From the NCBI RefSeq assembly GCF_945859705.1, contig NC_079134.1, positions 156,585,718 to 156,649,717 on the forward strand: a DNA stretch of 64,000 nucleotides, read 5' to 3'. Source of the DNA: Episyrphus balteatus (lineage: Eukaryota > Arthropoda > Insecta > Diptera > Syrphidae). The stretch's first letter is position 1, and each line of letters starts with the position of its first letter. The notes beneath the pieces are model-generated. The model was not told where the DNA came from. It saw only the letters and a list, made by a program, of their open reading frames with translations, and made no database searches. The position numbers were made by a program, and so were the translations under genes. Shown in pieces: positions 10,270 through 21,251 of this stretch.

Positions 10270-13200
10270 TTTAAGAGTTTTATTATAGTGTATATAAATA
10301 AGAGGACAATTATAAAGTAAATGTAAAAAATTATAAAATCTGGGTTATTAAAAATATGTTTTACAAATTTTTTGTATATATACCTTAAAAAAAGCAGTAT
10401 TGTTTTCAATTTGGTGTGCAATGCAACCGCCAAATGAGATTTGTTTGGACTTTAAGGTATTACTTCAAAGCATAATATTTCTGTCCAGAATTCCAACGTG
10501 TACAAAAATATTGTCTACAAATCCAAAAAACAAAATTGGTATGTCATTTTGAGTTCAATTCCATTTTTGAAAAAATCGATGTAAAAAATAATGAAAAATT
10601 TTATAAAAAATTAAAAATTTTGTTTTTCAAAAAATTTGCCTACAATTTATTTTATATGTGGGATTAAGAGCACATTGAATTAAGTTAATTTGTTTGGGAG
10701 AACATCAGGAACTAAAAAGACCCTACTATCTAATGTTGTTCACTGTGGTGTATACGTGCTTTTTTTTTACAGACAATTAACATTTTTTTTATTTTTAAAT
10801 TATTCTAAATAGTGTTATTTAACCAAAATTATATGTAATGCGACCAAAAAAGTTAAGATAATGTTAGAATTTACACAAATGTTGCAAGAGATCATATTTT
10901 ACTTAATTCAAATTTGACAATCATAAAGCTCATTATTAAACATAAAGCTCTAATAATGCACATAAAGTCAAATCTGGTTTTGACATCAAAAAGTTAATAA
11001 CCTTACTTTCTTTGCATTTTGTTGTTCCTTAATATAATATAAAGTTTAAGACACAATAACACAAATTGGCTTATTTTTTTTCCCCATGATTTTTCATATT
11101 GCACCTCCTTATTTTTTTTTTTCAAATTAATTTATTTCATTTCCTAAAGAAATAATATTCACCTTAAAATTTTGAAAACTCTATAGTTATCGTTTCAGGA
11201 AGATCAAGAGTGGCAAAGTTACCGAAATTCGATTTTTGTAAGATTTAATATTAATGATATAATCAAAACTCTAAACTATAAGAGTAATTTTGTAAGGGTG
11301 AAAAAAATAATATTCACTACCCATTATTCCCCTTTTTTTACCCATTTTGAAATAATTTCAATTTCTTTTGGGCTATTAAATTCAAATATAAAAAAAAATT
11401 CTTAGTTGACAATTAGTTGAAATCCGTTATCCCGCACGAAAACATTAGTATTTAACAGATTTATTGATTTAAAAGAAAACAAAACAAAAATTTTTTAATT
11501 ATTCTAAAATTCCGTTGAAACCAACCAACCAGTCATTTGGAAAAAAAATGACTAATTAAAATGTAATTAATATACCTTTGAAATGCATAAATAAGTTAAA
11601 ATTTATATCACATTGATTTGTGTTCAACAAAAAATATTTGTAAATCCATAACTTCCGGCCTAAAAGCATACAAAATAACAATTCTGATTCTTTAATACAT
11701 ATTGCATTAAAAAATGCATGTCCACATAAAAACTCATGTCATAAACAGAACAGTTTTACTAATTTAAAAATCCTTGCACACAAACACACAATTAACTTAA
11801 ATAATGCCTCTTCTGTATAAAAGATGAAAGATATAGAATTTAACCGAGATTCCATATTTTATATGAAATTATTATGTCAAAAGCAAGCAACAGACATTAT
11901 TTTCTTAGAACCAAAAGATACACTAGATACATTTAGCTATATCTGTGAGAACAATCTCATTAGCACTCCCCACTCAGTGAACTGACACTTTGTTGGTTTA
12001 GAGATAGATCCTTAGAGAAATTCCTTATTGAGTTACTAATCATAATTCCAAACCATCATATATGTGTTCGTTCCTCTTAAGTACCTTCATTCCCTCTCTG
12101 TGTATGTGTATTCAAGAAGATTCTCTATCAGTGTGAGTATGAGCAGAGCTACTTAAAGGCAGACATATATTATAGTTGTGAGTATGAGAGGAGAGATACT
12201 ATCTACACTTAATACATATATTATCTACTGCGGTTCTGGATTGTGTGAAATGCATTTAATGTCGACAAATTAATCTGGAAACTGCCGCAGCCACATCGTA
12301 AATGCAAATCATGTTTATTATGAGAGTGGCGATGATGCTATTTCTCATACATGTATGTATGATTGCTTACCTACCATAGGCATTCATCTACACCTACATC
12401 ATTCCATCAACATTTCATCACTGCCTCAAGTAAGAAGAGTTTTGGGTTCTTCGGTCTAATTCACAAATAGCACAAGCGAGGACTCTTGACTGCCATATGC
12501 CAACACCACTAACTTAATCTTACCTTATGCTAATGGATGTGCTAAACCACCACACATAATTTGCTCAACTTAATCCTTATGGCTATATGCGAATATATTC
12601 AATTAAATTGAAATCAATTCGAATTCGGTTACATTTAATATGATGTAAGCTTATTTGATCTCCTTCAGGGAATTTGTGCATTGAAGTCAATAGGAGGTAT
12701 ATTACGTTACTGCATTAGAATGTGGAGAGATTTTTTTTAAAATGGAATCAGTTTAAAGCAAGTAATAGGATATTTGAAAATATTCTATGAAATCAAAACT
12801 AAAATCAATAGAAATTATTTTGCGTTATATGATTTTTTTTTATTGCTTGGGTTAGGAAATTTGAATAAAAAAAAAACATTGGATAGTAATCACACAACCT
12901 TAATAGTTCAGGTAACACGTAAAATTTTAACAAAAAATACATGTTATTATGAATTTCTTAAAAAAAACACGTATACGCCACAGTGAACAAATTTCAAAAG
13001 AATAAAAAAAAATTATTATTGGTTTCTGATTAGTCAAAAATTGCGGTTAAATTGAAGACATTCACCTTGTTTTAAGAACTATTCAAAGTGTTTAAATAAT
13101 TTTTTGACATAATTTGCACAATTGGGTAGGGGCAGGAGGAACTTTTTCTCAATTGTCAAAGTAGCTTTTAAGTTAAAGTCTCCTATGAAAAAATTTTAAT

Positions 13201-13350
13201 AAAATTAAGTATTATAAATTAAAAAAAAAATTATGTAAATATTTTTCAAAAGGAAAAATCGGTATGCAGTTCAAAATAAATAATTAATTAACAAATAAAA
13301 ATAAAGTTTGAAAAAAATTCTTGGGCACATTTTCAAGAAGTTAATTTAAA
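10270..13350. other. AT-rich sequence without a supported gene
   Basis: Homopolymer-rich AT DNA with no recognised TIR or protein remnant to about 11750. From about 11900 to 12720 the sequence is less biased and looks unique, with short purine- and CA-rich stretches. No ORF with coding character and no RNA gene is visible. Confidence 0.4.
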
Positions 13351-13356
13351 AAAAAA

Positions 13357-14731
13357 GAGGTTGTCTGTAAAGCCGGTTTACGGACGATGGTTTTACGTTA
13401 TAACATCGTAGGAAAACAAGTTGTGTGCTTTAAAAATGAGTCAATTGAAGCGTTTATTTATTTCAAACAATCATAATTTACAAGAAAAAGCTAAACAAAA
13501 CTTACCTCTTTCCTTTTCTGATTAAAAAAAATTATAACATTTTTTTAATGGTTATTTCTTCTAAATAATTAAATTAATTTTAAATTTTTACAATGCGCAA
13601 AAGGTATTAAAATAATTTATTAAAAACAATCATTTCTTATGAAAAAAGTGTACAAATCATTAATATCACCCAAAAATTCATTTTTTTGATATAACAACCT
13701 ATAATAAATTTTATACCACCTAAAAGCTTATTGCTTTAGCTCAAAATATATATATAGATCATGTCTATTAGGTATCTACAAAAAGAGCTAGAATTTTTTG
13801 AACTCGATCAATTTTCATAAAAAAAAGAAAAACAAAAATAACATATAATTTTATGTTCTCACGCTATTGAATCAATTTTTTCAAAGACAACCTATACAAA
13901 ATTATATATCATGTAAAAGCTTATAATTTTACCTTTCATATGACGTTTCAATCTTATTTTTGCGATGCCTAGAAAAAAAGTTAGAATTTTTTAAAGCCAA
14001 CCATGTCGAATTTCCAAACTGAGATTACGGTACTTCCCACACTGGTGGCTGTTCATGACCAACAGATCTCCACAGGTGTTTTGAGGTATTTCGCAAGTTT
14101 TTGAAGTTATACTTCTATTGCGAGTGTGGAGTGAAAATTTACTTTTTGACAAGAAGTGTCAAAAGGATTAACAAGTAGCGTCACCTGGTGTTCAGAATTA
14201 CAAAAAAAGCTTTGTTTAATTTAACATTGTGTAGCTTGTAGTGAATGTACAGTTATGTGTGATATACCAAATAAAAGGTAACATAATCGGAATGCTCAAT
14301 AAAGTTAAATCAAATTTGTATTTGCTTTAGATCAAAAGATAGAACCTGTTGAATAATAAAACTTTATTTTACCATTATCTCAAAATTGTAAACACAAAAT
14401 TGATTGAAATTTTGCACAGATATAGTCCTGTCTATTATCTATCTACAATATAAATTTATTTATCTGTTGAAGAAAAAAGATAAAAATTAAAAACGGTTAA
14501 AAAAGGTCAAAAAACTTGGGACAAAAAAAATTGTTTTTCCCGTTATTCGGTCAAAAACCATTTTGAAATACCAATTTTATGCACATGTATGCGCACAGTC
14601 ATAGACTATATGTTCTATAAGCTTGAGATTTTTTGAATGCTACAAAAAATTAAAAAAAATAAAAACTTACCCAAAAATACCCCAAAATAAGTAGGTGTTT
14701 TTCAAAAATTCATATTTCGAAACGCAGAGAC
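13357..14731 (+). repeat. Family A dispersed repeat, left part (split by the Penelope pair)
   Basis: Starts GAGGTTGTCTGTAAAGCC and runs collinear with copies at 32119 and 53522 as far as CGAAACGCAGAGACTT, where the Penelope composite begins. It resumes at 21611 with TGTATCAGAGACCTAAC, matching the uninterrupted paralogue at 9160-9200. Confidence 0.85.
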
Positions 14732-14744
14732 TTAAAAAAAAATC
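14732..14744. repeat. Target-site duplication, left (Penelope pair)
   Basis: TTAAAAAAAAATC, identical to 21598-21610. The nearby uninterrupted family A copy has a single TTAAAAAAAATC here. The A run makes chance similarity easier, but the flanks also match the repeat on both sides. Confidence 0.8.
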
Positions 14745-15171
14745 AATAAATACTTCCTTATTCCGTGACCTTTCTTTTTAAATAAAGTGAATCTTCTTCG
14801 TTGGCTATAGGTCTTGATTTGAGTCTATCTTTTCTTCTTTGTCGACGTTTCACGTGTGCTTACACGCTTCTTCAGGACTAAGAAAAATAATTCTATAAAG
14901 CTCTAAAAACGTATAGAATAAATACTTATCTTGAATCCTCTAATGATCCCCAATTGATTGCAGTTGATTAAAGTTTAGGTTTTTTTATCAAGCTTATATA
15001 TTTTGAAAATCAATAAAAAATGTCTTGAAAAAGACGTTTTTAATTATCAAAATTTCAAAACATAAAAACTTTTTTAATTATTTGATAAGAAATTCAAAAA
15101 TGTTTCTTATCAAATTGAGTTGATAATTCAACTTAAAAAATTCCTTTTAACAAACTGACTATAAATACTAC
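14745..15171 (-). repeat. Pseudo-LTR at the 3' end of the minus-strand Penelope
   Basis: 427 bp repeated at 17647-18073. It includes the last 44 nt of the ORF with its stop codon, then non-coding sequence with the hammerhead motif. This is the tandem-derived pseudo-LTR layout known for Penelope elements. Confidence 0.9.
14830..14886 (-). ncRNA. Hammerhead ribozyme motif in pseudo-LTR
   Basis: Minus-strand equivalent of the motif described at 18591-18647: CTGAAGA, a hairpin with CGTGT/ACACG, GAAAC, then GTC|GAC. Same sequence in all four pseudo-LTRs. Predicted cleavage lies between 14844 and 14843. Confidence 0.75.
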
Positions 15172-17608
15172 TAAGCCCTTCACAATCCGATCTCTTATTT
15201 ACGGTGTTGTCTGTATCTAAAATATGTAACATTTCTAATATCATTCTCTTATTATAATGCTTTTCTGATTGTAAAATATCTACATTGTTATAATCTGGCC
15301 TATGTCCCTCACCTATACAATGCAAAGCTAGAGCAGTTTTTTCAGAATGCCCGTTATTGATATCCGATCTATGACCAGCTATACGATTTTTTAGCTTCTG
15401 CATGGAAGTACCTACATACACTGATGGACAAAAATTTGATCCATCACCTAAACATTTGATTTTATATACTATATCTGATTTATCGTTTTTAGAAAATTCA
15501 CCTTTTAAATTAGAAAAAAGTGAATTTCTCAAAACATTTACTGATTTAAAAGCTAAGCGAATCCTATCTTTGTTTCTAATAGGAGCATCTTGAAGTCTCT
15601 TCGAAAGATTAGGAATATACAAACAACTCCTGTAGGAAAACTGTGTTGTATTTGTAACTAAATTTGGTCTAACCAACGGGTTGAAATATTGGTTCAACAA
15701 ACTTTTTATTATATTTATTGGAAAAGAATTTGATAGTAAAGTATCCATGATTTTGTTAATGTTATTCTGACGAAAGGCAATATCACTGATATCCAATACT
15801 CTGGTTATAAAATTTTTTGCTGTATTAATAATGATCTGTTTTGGCTGTTGGGAATTATAATTAATGAGGCGACCTGAAGATGTTGGTTTTTTATACCAAT
15901 CAAATATCAAACGGTTATTTTTCCTAATTACAAGCACGTCAAGGTACGGAAGTTTTTCATTATTTTCATATTCAACTGTAAATTGAATTTTTGGATGAAA
16001 ACCATTCAATGCATCTAAAATTGAATTAACATGACTAGATTTAAGTATAACAAAAATGTCATCCACATATTTTGTAATAATTTTAGGTTTAAATGAAATA
16101 TTTTCAAAAACATTATCCAATAATGCTTCCATTACAATGTCTGCCAATATGGGAGATGCAGGACTACCCATCGGAACTCCTTGTTTTTGTTGATAAAATG
16201 TTTTATCAAATTCCAAATAATTGTTATCTATTACACAAAATCGCAATATTTCTAAGAATTTTATTTTCGGCATTCTCGTATGATATTTAATGATATCCCA
16301 ACTTTTCTCAACCAACTCTAGTGCTAATGGAATAGGAATGTTAGTGAACAATGACACAACATCAAAAGAAACAAGAATATCATCCTGTTCTAATACAATT
16401 GGTGATACTGTTGAGATAAACGATGATGCGTTTTTTACATTATATTTGGAGTTAACAGTTACATTTTTTAGAATATTAACAATATATTTCGATAACTCAT
16501 AGCAAGGAACTTTTAGTGATGAACAAATTGGTCTTAGAGGTACATTTGGTTTATGTATTTTAGGCAAACCATAAATTTTTGGACTATTAGCAACATAAGT
16601 CGTCAAACATTTTTTCTCTGATTCATTAATAAATTTATTTATGAATAAGTCTTTAACAAGTTTATTATTTCGACTTTGAACTTTGTTTGTTGGGTCGCTT
16701 CTTAAAATTGAATATGTATTCCTATCAGCCATCATATTATTCATTTTATTAAAATAATCAGTTTTTAAAATTGCAACTGTAACATTGCCTTTATCAGCCG
16801 GAACAATGTAAATCTCTGGATGTCTTTTCAAAAACTTTTTGGTATCATTAAATATTTTATTCAAATATTTATCAAAAGGTGGAATTGATACACATCGAAG
16901 ATGATTTTGAAGAATTTGTGTGAAACAAGACCGTGCAGGTTCTTGTTCACTTTGTTCCTTACTTTTAATAATTTCTTCCCCATCTGCTATAATTTTAAAT
17001 AATGGGAAATTTTCTTTCGAAACTGGTAAAGCAAATTTTGGTCCTAATGAGAGAAGCCACTTAACATCCTCAGGAAAATCTGTTTGTGTTTTATTTACAA
17101 ACCAATTTTCTTGAAAATGTACTCTCATTTCTTGCCTAAGTTTAGACTTGAGCAATTCAAGTTTACTCTTTTGTGTTAATTTAGTGCTATTATTGATTTT
17201 ATTTTTTGTTAATTCCTGACTATTAAAGAAATTAGTATATTCATTAATCAATAACCTATTTTTAATTTTATTTTCTAAAATTACCAATAACCTCTGTTGT
17301 GATTTTATTTGAGATTGTTTCAACGATATTGATATGTTTAACAACTTCAAATGGTATTTCCTTGAAGTTGACGAAAGTTTCTTTTTTAAACCTACTTCAA
17401 AATGTTCATTTTCAAAATCAAATATCGTTGAAACATTTTTTGTAGAGTTTTGGACAAATTCCGGAATCAATCCAAATTCTCTACATTTAAGTAAGAAAAC
17501 TAATGTATTTTTATTTTTAACATGACTCACCCCAATTCTGCTATAGGTTTTTAAACTCATACATACTTCGCATCCGTATTTTAAGGATATATAATTGTAG
17601 AAACTCAT
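15128..17608 (-). CDS. Penelope-like polyprotein: reverse transcriptase plus GIY-YIG endonuclease (copy 1)
   Basis: An intact 826-residue protein identical to copy 2 at 18771-21251. It copies element RNA into DNA and nicks the target. The N-terminal 260 residues are lysine-rich and PLE-specific. IVPADKGN (268-275) and IYGLPKIHKP (345-354) are conserved Penelope blocks. RT motif A is SFDVVSLFTNIP (414-425, Asp416), motif B is QGVPMGSPASP (476-486) and motif C is YVDD (514-517), followed by LPYLDV (553-558). The GIY-YIG domain has VYKIKC (714-719), Cys727, YVGTS (731-735), Arg742, His746 and a candidate catalytic Glu792. The length is usual for this family. The ATG at 17608 lies 38 bp inside the 5' pseudo-LTR. 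No stop or frameshift is present, so it looks recent and possibly active. Confidence 0.96.
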   Translation of the reverse strand: MSFYNYISLKYGCEVCMSLKTYSRIGVSHVKNKNTLVFLLKCREFGLIPEFVQNSTKNVSTIFDFENEHFEVGLKKKLSSTSRKYHLKLLNISISLKQSQIKSQQRLLVILENKIKNRLLINEYTNFFNSQELTKNKINNSTKLTQKSKLELLKSKLRQEMRVHFQENWFVNKTQTDFPEDVKWLLSLGPKFALPVSKENFPLFKIIADGEEIIKSKEQSEQEPARSCFTQILQNHLRCVSIPPFDKYLNKIFNDTKKFLKRHPEIYIVPADKGNVTVAILKTDYFNKMNNMMADRNTYSILRSDPTNKVQSRNNKLVKDLFINKFINESEKKCLTTYVANSPKIYGLPKIHKPNVPLRPICSSLKVPCYELSKYIVNILKNVTVNSKYNVKNASSFISTVSPIVLEQDDILVSFDVVSLFTNIPIPLALELVEKSWDIIKYHTRMPKIKFLEILRFCVIDNNYLEFDKTFYQQKQGVPMGSPASPILADIVMEALLDNVFENISFKPKIITKYVDDIFVILKSSHVNSILDALNGFHPKIQFTVEYENNEKLPYLDVLVIRKNNRLIFDWYKKPTSSGRLINYNSQQPKQIIINTAKNFITRVLDISDIAFRQNNINKIMDTLLSNSFPINIIKSLLNQYFNPLVRPNLVTNTTQFSYRSCLYIPNLSKRLQDAPIRNKDRIRLAFKSVNVLRNSLFSNLKGEFSKNDKSDIVYKIKCLGDGSNFCPSVYVGTSMQKLKNRIAGHRSDINNGHSEKTALALHCIGEGHRPDYNNVDILQSEKHYNKRMILEMLHILDTDNTVNKRSDCEGLSSIYSQFVKRNFLS

Positions 17609-17646
17609 TTTTAAATTTGATTGTAGTACGGCGTGCCTTCCGTAAT

Positions 17647-18073
17647 AATAAATACTTCCTTATTCCGTGACCTTTCTTTTTAAATAAAGTGAATCTTCTT
17701 CGTTGGCTATAGGTCTTGATTTGAGTCTATCTTTTCTTCTTTGTCGACGTTTCACGTGTGCTTACACGCTTCTTCAGGACTAAGAAAAATAATTCTATAA
17801 AGCTCTAAAAACGTATAGAATAAATACTTATCTTGAATCCTCTAATGATCCCCAATTGATTGCAGTTGATTAAAGTTTAGGTTTTTTTATCAAGCTTATA
17901 TATTTTGAAAATCAATAAAAAATGTCTTGAAAAAGACGTTTTTAATTATCAAAATTTCAAAACATAAAAACTTTTTTAATTATTTGATAAGAAATTCAAA
18001 AATGTTTCTTATCAAATTGAGTTGATAATTCAACTTAAAAAATTCCTTTTAACAAACTGACTATAAATACTAC
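17647..18073 (-). repeat. Pseudo-LTR at the 5' end of the minus-strand Penelope
   Basis: Repeats 14745-15171. It begins (minus sense) at the TAGTATTTATAGTCAG block of the ORF's end and carries the presumed internal promoter region and a hammerhead motif. It is cut off at 18073, where the plus-strand element starts. Confidence 0.9.
17732..17788 (-). ncRNA. Hammerhead ribozyme motif in pseudo-LTR
   Basis: Identical to the motif at 18591-18647 read on the minus strand; predicted cleavage between 17746 and 17745. With the copy at 14830-14886 it would delimit a 2902-nt RNA containing the complete ORF of copy 1. Confidence 0.75.
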
Positions 18074-18349
18074 ATGCAGAAGCTAAAAAATCGTATAGCT
18101 GGTCATAGATCGGATATCAATAACGGGCATTCTGAAAAAACTGCTCTAGCTTTGCATTGTATAGGTGAGGGACATAGGCCAGATTATAACAATGTAGATA
18201 TTTTACAATCAGAAAAGCATTATAATAAGAGAATGATATTAGAAATGTTACATATTTTAGATACAGACAACACCGTAAATAAGAGATCGGATTGTGAAGG
18301 GCTTAGTAGTATTTATAGTCAGTTTGTTAAAAGGAATTTTTTAAGTTGA
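18074..18349 (+). pseudogene. C-terminal fragment of the Penelope protein (91 residues)
   Basis: Encodes residues 736-826 of the 826-residue protein, starting at MQKLKNRIAGHRSD and ending at the normal stop. It holds the second half of the GIY-YIG domain only, without the VYKIKC and YVGT motifs or any RT. It is the coding portion of a pseudo-LTR, left from a truncated upstream tandem copy, not a separate gene. The methionine at its start is an internal residue of the full protein and happens to fall on the truncation point. Confidence 0.9.
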
Positions 18350-18590
18350 ATTATCAACTCAATTTGATAAGAAACATTTTTGAATTTCTTATCAAATAAT
18401 TAAAAAAGTTTTTATGTTTTGAAATTTTGATAATTAAAAACGTCTTTTTCAAGACATTTTTTATTGATTTTCAAAATATATAAGCTTGATAAAAAAACCT
18501 AAACTTTAATCAACTGCAATCAATTGGGGATCATTAGAGGATTCAAGATAAGTATTTATTCTATACGTTTTTAGAGCTTTATAGAATTAT

Positions 18591-18647
18591 TTTTCTTAGT
18601 CCTGAAGAAGCGTGTAAGCACACGTGAAACGTCGACAAAGAAGAAAA
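18591..18647 (+). ncRNA. Type I hammerhead ribozyme motif
   Basis: All core elements are in order. The 5' strand of stem I is TTTTCTT (18591-18597) and GTC (18599-18601). The core CTGAAGA is 18602-18608, fitting CUGANGA. Stem II is CGTGT (18611-18615), loop AAGC, ACACG (18620-18624), plus an A-T closing pair and one bulged G. Then come GAAA (18626-18629) and a minimal ACGT stem III ending in the cleavage triplet GTC (18631-18633). The 3' strand of stem I is GAC (18634-18636) and AAGAAAA (18641-18647). Hammerheads with tiny stem III are known in Penelope pseudo-LTRs, where they may act as dimers. Activity is not shown. Confidence 0.8.
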
Positions 18648-18770
18648 GATAGACTCAAATCAAGACCTATAGCCAACGAAGAAGATTCACTTTATTTAAA
18701 AAGAAAGGTCACGGAATAAGGAAGTATTTATTATTACGGAAGGCACGCCGTACTACAATCAAATTTAAAA

Positions 18771-21251
18771 ATGAGTTTCTACAATTATATATCCTTAAAA
18801 TACGGATGCGAAGTATGTATGAGTTTAAAAACCTATAGCAGAATTGGGGTGAGTCATGTTAAAAATAAAAATACATTAGTTTTCTTACTTAAATGTAGAG
18901 AATTTGGATTGATTCCGGAATTTGTCCAAAACTCTACAAAAAATGTTTCAACGATATTTGATTTTGAAAATGAACATTTTGAAGTAGGTTTAAAAAAGAA
19001 ACTTTCGTCAACTTCAAGGAAATACCATTTGAAGTTGTTAAACATATCAATATCGTTGAAACAATCTCAAATAAAATCACAACAGAGGTTATTGGTAATT
19101 TTAGAAAATAAAATTAAAAATAGGTTATTGATTAATGAATATACTAATTTCTTTAATAGTCAGGAATTAACAAAAAATAAAATCAATAATAGCACTAAAT
19201 TAACACAAAAGAGTAAACTTGAATTGCTCAAGTCTAAACTTAGGCAAGAAATGAGAGTACATTTTCAAGAAAATTGGTTTGTAAATAAAACACAAACAGA
19301 TTTTCCTGAGGATGTTAAGTGGCTTCTCTCATTAGGACCAAAATTTGCTTTACCAGTTTCGAAAGAAAATTTCCCATTATTTAAAATTATAGCAGATGGG
19401 GAAGAAATTATTAAAAGTAAGGAACAAAGTGAACAAGAACCTGCACGGTCTTGTTTCACACAAATTCTTCAAAATCATCTTCGATGTGTATCAATTCCAC
19501 CTTTTGATAAATATTTGAATAAAATATTTAATGATACCAAAAAGTTTTTGAAAAGACATCCAGAGATTTACATTGTTCCGGCTGATAAAGGCAATGTTAC
19601 AGTTGCAATTTTAAAAACTGATTATTTTAATAAAATGAATAATATGATGGCTGATAGGAATACATATTCAATTTTAAGAAGCGACCCAACAAACAAAGTT
19701 CAAAGTCGAAATAATAAACTTGTTAAAGACTTATTCATAAATAAATTTATTAATGAATCAGAGAAAAAATGTTTGACGACTTATGTTGCTAATAGTCCAA
19801 AAATTTATGGTTTGCCTAAAATACATAAACCAAATGTACCTCTAAGACCAATTTGTTCATCACTAAAAGTTCCTTGCTATGAGTTATCGAAATATATTGT
19901 TAATATTCTAAAAAATGTAACTGTTAACTCCAAATATAATGTAAAAAACGCATCATCGTTTATCTCAACAGTATCACCAATTGTATTAGAACAGGATGAT
20001 ATTCTTGTTTCTTTTGATGTTGTGTCATTGTTCACTAACATTCCTATTCCATTAGCACTAGAGTTGGTTGAGAAAAGTTGGGATATCATTAAATATCATA
20101 CGAGAATGCCGAAAATAAAATTCTTAGAAATATTGCGATTTTGTGTAATAGATAACAATTATTTGGAATTTGATAAAACATTTTATCAACAAAAACAAGG
20201 AGTTCCGATGGGTAGTCCTGCATCTCCCATATTGGCAGACATTGTAATGGAAGCATTATTGGATAATGTTTTTGAAAATATTTCATTTAAACCTAAAATT
20301 ATTACAAAATATGTGGATGACATTTTTGTTATACTTAAATCTAGTCATGTTAATTCAATTTTAGATGCATTGAATGGTTTTCATCCAAAAATTCAATTTA
20401 CAGTTGAATATGAAAATAATGAAAAACTTCCGTACCTTGACGTGCTTGTAATTAGGAAAAATAACCGTTTGATATTTGATTGGTATAAAAAACCAACATC
20501 TTCAGGTCGCCTCATTAATTATAATTCCCAACAGCCAAAACAGATCATTATTAATACAGCAAAAAATTTTATAACCAGAGTATTGGATATCAGTGATATT
20601 GCCTTTCGTCAGAATAACATTAACAAAATCATGGATACTTTACTATCAAATTCTTTTCCAATAAATATAATAAAAAGTTTGTTGAACCAATATTTCAACC
20701 CGTTGGTTAGACCAAATTTAGTTACAAATACAACACAGTTTTCCTACAGGAGTTGTTTGTATATTCCTAATCTTTCGAAGAGACTTCAAGATGCTCCTAT
20801 TAGAAACAAAGATAGGATTCGCTTAGCTTTTAAATCAGTAAATGTTTTGAGAAATTCACTTTTTTCTAATTTAAAAGGTGAATTTTCTAAAAACGATAAA
20901 TCAGATATAGTATATAAAATCAAATGTTTAGGTGATGGATCAAATTTTTGTCCATCAGTGTATGTAGGTACTTCCATGCAGAAGCTAAAAAATCGTATAG
21001 CTGGTCATAGATCGGATATCAATAACGGGCATTCTGAAAAAACTGCTCTAGCTTTGCATTGTATAGGTGAGGGACATAGGCCAGATTATAACAATGTAGA
21101 TATTTTACAATCAGAAAAGCATTATAATAAGAGAATGATATTAGAAATGTTACATATTTTAGATACAGACAACACCGTAAATAAGAGATCGGATTGTGAA
21201 GGGCTTAGTAGTATTTATAGTCAGTTTGTTAAAAGGAATTTTTTAAGTTGA
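18771..21251 (+). CDS. Penelope-like polyprotein: reverse transcriptase plus GIY-YIG endonuclease (copy 2)
   Basis: 826 residues, identical to copy 1. The RT fingers-palm core spans roughly residues 265-560 with Asp416 and the Asp516-Asp517 pair of YVDD as expected catalytic residues. The C-terminal GIY-YIG module spans about 710-800, with a Cys719...Cys727 pair in the insert typical of Penelope endonucleases and an ALHCIGEGH block (761-769). The ATG at 18771 follows the pseudo-LTR extension by about 38 bp. The last 276 nt and the stop are shared with the 5' pseudo-LTR fragment. Codon use is AT-rich like the surroundings. Two identical intact copies argue for very recent arrival. Confidence 0.96.
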   Translation: MSFYNYISLKYGCEVCMSLKTYSRIGVSHVKNKNTLVFLLKCREFGLIPEFVQNSTKNVSTIFDFENEHFEVGLKKKLSSTSRKYHLKLLNISISLKQSQIKSQQRLLVILENKIKNRLLINEYTNFFNSQELTKNKINNSTKLTQKSKLELLKSKLRQEMRVHFQENWFVNKTQTDFPEDVKWLLSLGPKFALPVSKENFPLFKIIADGEEIIKSKEQSEQEPARSCFTQILQNHLRCVSIPPFDKYLNKIFNDTKKFLKRHPEIYIVPADKGNVTVAILKTDYFNKMNNMMADRNTYSILRSDPTNKVQSRNNKLVKDLFINKFINESEKKCLTTYVANSPKIYGLPKIHKPNVPLRPICSSLKVPCYELSKYIVNILKNVTVNSKYNVKNASSFISTVSPIVLEQDDILVSFDVVSLFTNIPIPLALELVEKSWDIIKYHTRMPKIKFLEILRFCVIDNNYLEFDKTFYQQKQGVPMGSPASPILADIVMEALLDNVFENISFKPKIITKYVDDIFVILKSSHVNSILDALNGFHPKIQFTVEYENNEKLPYLDVLVIRKNNRLIFDWYKKPTSSGRLINYNSQQPKQIIINTAKNFITRVLDISDIAFRQNNINKIMDTLLSNSFPINIIKSLLNQYFNPLVRPNLVTNTTQFSYRSCLYIPNLSKRLQDAPIRNKDRIRLAFKSVNVLRNSLFSNLKGEFSKNDKSDIVYKIKCLGDGSNFCPSVYVGTSMQKLKNRIAGHRSDINNGHSEKTALALHCIGEGHRPDYNNVDILQSEKHYNKRMILEMLHILDTDNTVNKRSDCEGLSSIYSQFVKRNFLS

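Larger units (their letters stand above)
18074..18694 (+). repeat. Pseudo-LTR at the 5' end of the plus-strand Penelope
   Basis: Direct repeat of 20976-21596 at a spacing of 2902 bp. It is longer than the minus-strand counterpart because it begins further inside the ORF. Element sequence continues to about 18732 with the 38-bp extension (ending GGAAGTATTTATT) before the leader of copy 2. Confidence 0.9.

Noticed and set aside
18074..18349. 91-residue ORF as an independent GIY-YIG gene
   Set aside because: It is exactly residues 736-826 of the Penelope protein, lacks the first half of the nuclease domain, and belongs to the 5' pseudo-LTR.
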